The notes under the pieces are model-generated. The model did no database searches. It saw only the letters and a program-made list of their open reading frames with translations, and was not told the origin of the DNA. Positions 56,959-64,000 of a DNA stretch of 64,000 nucleotides are shown piece by piece; the stretch's first letter is position 1; each line of letters begins with the position of its first letter. Source of the DNA: Eucommia ulmoides (Eukaryota > Streptophyta > Magnoliopsida > Garryales > Eucommiaceae); the NCBI GenBank assembly GCA_016647705.1, contig CM028339.1:22370803-22434802 (forward strand), written 5' to 3'. Both the position numbers and the translations under genes were made by a program.

Positions 56959-59900
56959 ATGATAGTCTTCCTTCAGGCTACAAATTACGATGTATGGATA
57001 ACAATCGAGGATGGTCTGTTTATTCCAATGAAAAATGGAGTTGAGAAGAAGAAGGAATAGCTAACTGCTTCTGATAAGCAAAAACTCTCTATAAACTCTC
57101 AGGCTATTAGCATTCTATTTTGCTCTTTAGATGTTAATGAATATTCTAAAGTTTTAGGTTGTAAATCTGCAAATGAGATGTGGGATAAGCTACAAGTTAC
57201 CCACGAATAGACAAGTCAGGTGAAGCAATAAAAAATCAACGCTCTTATGAGAAAATTTGAGTTGTTCAGAATGGAGGAAAATGAATCAATTAATGAGATG
57301 TATACTCGTTTCAACAACATATGTAATAACTTGAGTCAACTTGGAAAGCCATACTCCATGGAGGATAGAGTATGAAAGGTCTTAAGATTCTTAACAAAAA
57401 TATGGGAGTCAAAGGTGATGGCAATTAAAGAAGCCAAGGATCTTGACAAATACGAAATTGATAATCTCATAAGCAATTTGATGACTCATGAATCGACGAT
57501 TAAAAGATACGAGGATGATACCAGAAATAGCAAGAGGAAATCCTTGGCACTAAAGGCTTAGAAAATTGAAAAGATGATGACAGTGATGTTAAAAGTCTTG
57601 ACAGTGAACAAGAGAAAGTTGTGGTGCTTCTCACAAAGAATTTTAAAAGAATGAATCAGCGCACATTCCGTGGGAGAAGAAACCTTAACATAATTAAAGT
57701 GGAATGTTATAACTGTCATAAGACCAGTCACTTTCAAAATGATTGTCCCAAACCGAAGAAAGATAAAGGAAAGGAAAAGAAGAAAGCAAAAAAGAGTAAG
57801 AAGAAATCCATGGTTCCTGGATAGTGGTTGTTCTCGACACATGACAGGAGACAAAAGAAAATTTACATCTTTGGCACCTAAATATGGACGTCATGTTACT
57901 TTTGGAGACAACGCAAAAGGTAAAATTATCGGAATAGGTAATATCGGTAATGGTACTACTATTATTAAAGATATGCTACTAGTTGATGGACTTAAATATA
58001 ATTTATTTAATATTAGTCAACTATGTTACAAGGGTTATAATGTTATATTTGATCATGATAGGTGCATTATTAAAAATAGTCATGATAGCAGTATCTTGTT
58101 AGTTGCATCACGTTTTGAGAATGTTTATACTTGCTCATTTGATGATTTTAATTCTCAAAATTTATCTTGTTTGAATGTTTTATCTGAAAATAGTTGGTTA
58201 TAGCATCAAAGACTTGGGCATGCTAGTATGGAGTTAATTTTTAACTTATCTAAGAAAAGTCTTGTACGTGACCTACCTGATTTGAAATTTGTGAAAGATA
58301 AAGTATGTGATGCATGTCAATTACGCAAGCAGGTTAGATCATCATTTAAGAAAAAGATACGCACGTCCACATCTAGATGTCTTGAATTATTGCATCTTTA
58401 TTTGTTTGGGCCTAACTCTGTTGCTAGTTTTGGTGGTAAGTTTTATGCATTTTTTATAGTTGATGATTATTCCAGACTTACCTGAGTATATTTTCTTGCT
58501 AAGAAAAGTGATGCTGCTTCTGTTTTTGCTAAATTTTGTAAACATGTTCAAAATGAGAAGCAATGTTCCATTATTAACATTCGAAGTCACAGAGGAAGAG
58601 AGTTTAAAAATGATGATGTGGTAAGTTCTTGTGATAAACATGGTTATACTCATAACTTTTTTGCACCAAGATCACCGCAACAAAATAATGTAGTGAAGAG
58701 GAAGAACATGACACTTTAAGAGATGGCCAAAATGATGCTTGATGAAAATGGCTTACCAACCTACTTCTGGACCGAAATAGTAAGTACAGCTTGTCATGTA
58801 GTGAATCGAGTATCAATTCGTAGAGGGTTTAACAAAACCCCATATGAAATCTAGAATGGTAAGACTCATAATATTTCCTATTTTAAAATTTTTGGATGTA
58901 AATGTTTTATTTTGAATGATAAGGATAATCTTGGTAAATTTGATGCTAAATCTGATTATGAGATTTTTCTTGAATATGCTACTAACAGTAAGACTTATAT
59001 TGTATAATAAACATACATTAGTAGTAGAAGAAACAATGCATGTTGTTTTTGAGGAAGCTAATTCATTCTTGTTGAGAAAGGTTTTGGATGATAATGATGT
59101 AGGTATTACAAATAATCAAAACCAATGTGATAATGTACCTAAGAAGTCCCAACAAGAGGAGGAACCTAAGGAAAAGAATTCAACTTTACCAAGAGCTGTA
59201 AAGACTTTATCGGGACATTCGATAAAAGAAATCATCGGTAATTTCGAAAGAGGTGTAAGTACTCGTTATTCTCTTAGGGATATAATTAATTTTGCTTTCT
59301 TATCTCAAATTGAGCCTAAAAAATAGATGAGGCGTTAACTGATGAATCTTGGATTTCTGCAATGTAAGATGAGTTAGTTCAATTTGAGCGGAACAAAGTA
59401 TAGTGTCTTGTTCCAAGACCGGATTTTTTTTCATCTAGTTATTGGTGCTAAATGGATTTTTAGAAATAAAAATGATGAATCTGGTACGGTAATTAGAAAC
59501 AAAGCAAGATTAGTAGCACAGGGTTATAATCAAGATGAAGGAATTGATTATGATGAAACCTATACTCCTGTTGCTAAACTAGAAGTAATTAGAATGCTAC
59601 TCGTTTTTGCATGTTCACGTAATTTTAAGTTATATCAAATGGATATAAAAAGTGCATTTCTAAATGGCTTTCTAGCAGAAGAAGTTTATGTGGAACAACC
59701 CTGTGATTTGAAAGTGATAAACTTCCTGATCACGTATTTAAACTTCGCAAGGTTTTGTATGGGCTCAAACAATCTCCTAGAGCTTGGTATGAGAGACTAA
59801 GCCGATATTTGATCAAAAATTATTTTCGAAGGCGTATCTGTGATATAACTTTATTTGTGAAGCAAATTAATTTTGATATCTAATTAGTACAAGTGCATGT

Positions 59901-60841
59901 TGATGATATTATTTTTTGATCTACTAATGAGAATCTTTACCAATAGTTTGCTAAGATAATGCAGGTTGAATTTGAAATGAGCATGGTGAGAGAGTTGAAT
60001 TTCTTTCTTGAACTGCAAATTAAGCAAACCAAAGAAGGAATATTTATAAATCAAGTCAAATACACCAAGGAGTTGTTAAATAAATATGACTTGGAAGGTG
60101 CTAAAGAATATAAAACTCCCATGACAACGGCTACGAAGATAGACAAAGACGATACAGACAAAAATGTATCGAGGTATAATTGGTAGTCTGTTGCATTTAA
60201 CTGCTAGTAGACTTGACATTATGTATAGTGTTTGTCTTTATACTAGATTTCAGTTTTGTCCTAAAGAATCGCACTTAACTGTGGTTAAGAGAATTTTTTC
60301 GATATTTAAAAAGGACTACTAACCTAGGATTATGGTATCCTAGCGGGAGGATTTTAATTTGGTAAGTTACTCCAATGCTGATTTTGCCGATTGCAAAGTT
60401 GAGCGAAAAAGCACAAGTAGGTCATGTCATTTGTTAGGACATGCTTTGATTTCTTGGTCAAGTAAGAAACATAATTCAATAGCCCTATCCACTACTGAGG
60501 TTGAATGTATAGCAAATGGTAACTGTTGTGCTCAAATTTTATCTATTAAGCAACAGTTAAATGACTTTGGAATTTGTATGGAGGAGGTCCCGATCTTTTG
60601 TGATAATAAAAGTACTATTTGTCTAAGTAAGAATCCTACACAGCACTCACGAACTAAGCACATAGAGATTAAACATCACTTTATTTGTGATCACATTCAG
60701 AAAATGGACATTGTTATTGAATATATTGATACCTCCTACCAGCTTGCTAATGTTTTTACCAAACCACTAGCGGGAGATCAATTTGTGAAAATCAGTCGCG
60801 GTTTGGGTATGGTTAGGTATAATGATGTTTGTCTAGAGTAG
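56959..60841 (+). pseudogene. Copia-A gag-pol polyprotein, decayed
   Basis: In order: gag of the UBN2 type (56959-57560; MWDKLQ, FELFRMEENESINEMY); zinc knuckle CYNCHKTSHFQNDC (57705-57746); aspartic protease DSG (57820-57828) within FLDSGCSRHMTG; gag-pre-integrase QRLGHAS (58206) after a TAG; integrase zinc CDACQLRK (58305) and core VDDYSRLT (58460); reverse transcriptase ARLVAQGYNQ (59505), DETYTPVAKLEVIR and QMDIKSAFLNG (59550-59670), catalytic HVDD (59896-59907) where YVDD is usual; RNase H SNADFADC (60365) to SWSSKKHNSIALSTTE; C-terminal FTKPLAGDQF. At least ten stops or frameshifts are present. The frames of gag and protease overlap by about 85 bases. Confidence 0.93.
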
Positions 60842-60865
60842 AATTATAATGAGTTCCCCCCTCCT

Positions 60866-60903
<38 letters not shown>

Positions 60904-61131
60904 TTTATTTTTTTTTTTAGATGACAAAGGGGGAAGAATTAGTTGATGTTTTATTGCATATCTTATGGGGGAGTTTTTATGTCTGTGCTTTATTGATTAT
61001 TTTTTAAATATCTTCATTACTATGTTTTAAATGAGTTATAAAACCCGTCCTCAGATTAAGGGGGAGTGTGGTTATATTATTGTTTTAAAGAAAACATCAA
61101 AGTTAATTGTCATCATAAAAAAGGGGGAGAT
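60842..61131 (+). other. Copia-A 3' untranslated tail and polypurine tract
   Basis: Contains an (AT)n run of about 33 bases (60869-60901) followed by poly-T, then AAGGGGGAGTGTGG at about 61060, and the polypurine tract AAAAAAGGGGGAGATT ending at 61131, directly before the LTR. The tract primes plus-strand synthesis. Confidence 0.85.
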
Positions 61132-63283
61132 TGTTGATCCTAAGATTTTGATAGACAATTAAACGTTGATGTCTTTTGTGGAACTAACGGTTTGATTAAG
61201 TGTTTCAGTTTATTAGTTCCAAATTATGAAAATATGATAATAAAAGATGATGAAGAATTAAGAGGTTGAAGAATTTGAAGAACTTAGGAAAAAATAACTC
61301 AGGTTTAAATTTCAACTCTTAATATCTCAATTAAGATCACACATTACATAAAAAGTTTTTAAATGATTTTTATGAATATGTGTGTTTTTAATAGGATCTT
61401 GATTAGATAAATTATTTGCTCCTTTGTGAAATTGAAAAAGAAATATTTATAATTGATTAAAATTGAATTAAAGTATTTAGTGGAGCTAATCAAGAAAAGA
61501 AATTGGTTAAAGGGACAAAAATGTCAATAAAAATGAATTAAAAATGAGTTTAGAAAATAGATTCAACATCCTTAAGTCGACAGGTAAGTCGACCGGACAA
61601 AGAAGAAAAACTCTTTGTATCTCTCAATCGACAGGTAGGTCGACCTGTACTTAAGAATGAACTCTCTGTATCTCTAAGTCAACAGAGCAGTCGACCTGTG
61701 AAGAGAAATGGAACTCTCTGAATCTCTAAGTCAATAGATAGGTCAACCGATGGGTACAAAATATTTGGCTTGGCTACATCCTGAATCAAGTTGTTGACTG
61801 CTGATCTTGATTGGTCAACTAGTGTGTCTGTTTCAGGATATTATGGAATTCCGGATTTTAATCTGAAAGTAGCCATTACTAACCGTTTTTTGGTTAAGAT
61901 TTAAGAGAGATTTTAGGGATTTAATCTAATTTGAGATATGCTACACATATTATGTTATCCCTATTGCTTTGGTTCATTAAGTTAGAATATTTCTCAATTT
62001 GGTACATATAATTGTTTCTATTCTATTTAATTATAATTGAGAAATATTTGGGGACTTAATTGAGAGATTTAAAATCTATAATTAAGTGAATTGAACCAAA
62101 ATGAAGTCTTAATGATATAAGAGGTCTAAGAGAGCAATTAAGTGTCATGATAAAGGAGAACTAGCTGTTAGAGAGCTGTTTTTATTCCCATATATAAAGA
62201 CCTGCGTTTTTTTTTTTTTCTTCATATTATAAAGAGAGATTAAGATATCAGGAGATCATATTGAGTTGTTTTAAGAGAAATCATACTGAGTTTTTGTAAG
62301 AGATTTTTTAAGAGACATTATTGATAATTATTGCTACTACTGAATCTGAAGTTACATCGCTCTAATTATTTTTTCGGTGGATTCCGGGAGAGATCTTTCC
62401 AAATTACTTTCTATATTGTATTGCTTGATTAATCTTTGGAAGTTGATCTTCAGAAATTATTTTCTGATTTTTATTGAAAAAATATTTTATAAGCAATTTC
62501 TTGAATTTGATTACGTGATCAATTACGTGTTACCCATTTTTTGTTTAAAATTAGATTTTGAGTATCTCACATTTCTATCACTAGTTTTGGGATATTAATT
62601 GAGTTTTAATTTATCTGGGGTGGTAGAAACTCCGAGTGAGAAAAATTACTTGTCAATTTTTAATTGGTAAGTTGAGTTACGGATTAAATACTGTTGGGGG
62701 TATTTAATCTAAGGGTAGTTGGGTTTCAGTCTCTTCCTGTAAAGAGATTGAGATAGTAATTCTTCCTGAATTAAATTGATTTGTAAGTTAATTGTAACGG
62801 TTCAATCCTTACCGGGTAAAATGATATTTGGAGTGTTTATGAGGTTTTGATTCTTTTGCCTTTGTGTTAAAAAAAATTAGGTTATTCTTGAGCTTGTAAA
62901 AAGTAGAGGTTAGTCCTTAGCCTGTGAAAAGAAAATTTTGTAAAGGTTGATTGTGAGCCTGTAAAAGAATCTTTGTGAGGGTTTTGTTCCTAATTTTAAA
63001 GGAATCTTGAGTTTAGTGGGTGCGACTCTCCGTGGGGCTCGGAGGACTAGATTAACCAAGTGTAGCTTGGTGAACCAGTATAAATTTCTAGTGTGATGCA
63101 ATCTTTACTTTATTTATTTTTGTTGTTTTGTGTGCACCTAGTTGATTTTATAATTCCGCTGTGATATAAAGATAATAATTAATTTTTTATTAAAATTAAT
63201 TATTTGATTTATTAAAGTATTTTCTCTCTGATATTTTTAATTACCCAATTTACCCCCCTCTTGAGTATTCCACTTGGCCAACA
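61132..63283 (+). repeat. Copia-A 3' LTR
   Basis: Complete, with TGTTGATCC start and GGCCAACA end. TATA box at 62191-62198 (TATATAAA), GTCGAC-type array at 61576-61820, and repeated CCTGTAAAAGAATC phrases near 62940-63010. Followed by TAAACCTATG of the host element. No matching 5-base duplication can be read at the left because the 5' LTR end is lost. Confidence 0.9.
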
Positions 63284-64000
63284 TAAACCTATGTAACCCC
63301 AATACCACCGCGACCTTCCTCATTCTTATCATCCTCCTTATTTCCATCACCGTCATTATCGCTATTACCATCCTATATTTGATATTCTTGGTTAGGTTAT
63401 GTTTCATCTAACCGACTCAAATCATTTTTCTCTAGTGATCAGTTAGGTTAGGTTGAGCATGAGTCATTGAATTGTATCCATTACCAACTTGTAAAACAAC
63501 CAGTCTTACTTTTCAGTGAGAGTCAATTTATTTCTCGTGCACCCTTTGATCTAGTTCATTCTGATGTTTGAAGACATTCTCCTCATGCCACAATGGATGG
63601 TTCTCGTTATTTTGTTATTTTTGTGAACGACTATTCTCGATATACATGATTATTTCTTATGAAAAATTGATCCGACCTATTCCAAATATATTATGAATTT
63701 TCTTATATGGTTCAAACCCAATTTTTTTCGTAATATTAAAGTTTTTTCGCGCAGATAATGCAATAGAATACAAGGATCGTGTTTTTCTCAACCTGTTTCA
63801 CAAAAATGGCACGCCAACAAAATAGACAAGCCGAACGCAAATATAGACATATTTTTTACACAGTTCGTGCTCTCCTCATTTCTTCCTTCTGCCCTGAGAG
63901 CTTTTGGGGTGAGGCTACCCTAACCGCAATATACACCATAAACTGTGTTCTCTTCGTAACAATTCAGCATCAATCTCCATTTGAGCATCTTTTTGGTAAA
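63284..64000 (+). pseudogene. Copia-B pol fragment, right part (integrase), runs off the window
   Basis: The integrase region resumes after the nested Copia-A: FISRAPFDLVHSDV (63527), HATMDGSRYFVIFVNDYSRYT (63580-63650), FLMKN, QFFRNIKVFSR, then TVRALLISS-like and SFWGEATLT pieces, and HQSPFEHLFG at the window edge in shifting frames. The Trp codons usual after HSDV and SRYT are TGA stops. The front part, 63284-63480, should encode the pre-integrase end but is poorly recognisable, and the reading frame is broken. Confidence 0.85.

Larger units (their letters stand above)
51875..63283 (+). mobile_element. Copia-A LTR retrotransposon, nested in Copia-B
   Basis: Structure: 5' LTR (about 51875-56843, itself interrupted), PBS, decayed gag-pol polyprotein (56959-60841), non-coding tail with an AT microsatellite, polypurine tract (AAAAAAGGGGGAGATT) and 3' LTR (61132-63283). 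The 5' LTR lacks roughly the first 35 bases of the 3' LTR. Domain order protease, integrase, reverse transcriptase, RNase H defines Ty1/copia. Lineage within copia is uncertain; 2.1-kb LTRs are long for the group. Confidence 0.9.

Overview
The window looks like AT-rich nuclear DNA from a flowering plant, probably a eudicot. It has spliced plant genes with GT-AG introns, many LTR retrotransposons and TIR elements, tRNA-type primer binding sites and long homopolymer runs. Only two host genes are recognisable, both on the minus strand: the first coding exon of a cytosolic glucose-6-phosphate dehydrogenase (785-958), and a complete seven-exon PUX1-type UBX-domain gene (24325-26904, 248 aa). These are neighbours in Arabidopsis (At3g27300 and At3g27310, from memory), so the window appears to be a conserved gene pair pushed about 23 kb apart by transposon insertion. 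The rest is repeat-derived or featureless.

Layout. 1-1880: G6PD exon 1, its leader introns and promoter. 1880-3530: AT-rich spacer with a TTAACG-rich repeat field. 3538-8963: a non-autonomous LTR retrotransposon (minus) with an intact CCCAC target duplication, a tRNA-Asp type PBS and a gag-only reading frame. 8964-21138: spacer with two unrecognised decayed reading frames (11705-12960), a probable TIR element containing six hairpins (15759-16902) and a copy of a dispersed AT-rich repeat. 21139-24062: truncated Copia element whose LTR was hit by a foldback Mutator-like MITE with a 9-bp target duplication. 24325-27014: PUX1 and its promoter.

27525-39890: a decayed Helitron replicase/helicase gene (minus) cut in two by a 7.5-kb hAT transposon (32044-39537, plus). 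The hAT transposase is itself cut by a PIF/Harbinger-like MITE (33623-34722) and by a solo Copia LTR (36477-38824). 40378-41279: a second TTA-flanked MITE. 41309-41895: a tandem duplication. 43737-50083: a Ty3/gypsy-type remnant in a partial tandem segmental duplication. 51359-64000: a Copia pol gene (Copia-B) split by a second, LTR-flanked Copia element (Copia-A, about 51875-63283). Copia-A's 5' LTR is interrupted by a gypsy-type solo LTR with AAAAT target duplications.

The three Copia LTR loci (21139, 36477 and 51875/61132) belong to one family, with long LTRs of about 1.9-2.3 kb. They share terminal sequences and a core promoter, but carry divergent arrays of GTCGAC or TTGACCGAT-like motifs in the presumed U3. 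I found no convincing new biological system. The most unusual structures are the six-hairpin array, the 54-bp near-perfect palindrome inside the foldback element, the U3 arrays, and the insertion history that can be read from nested target duplications. All coordinates and homologies were read by eye, without database searches.
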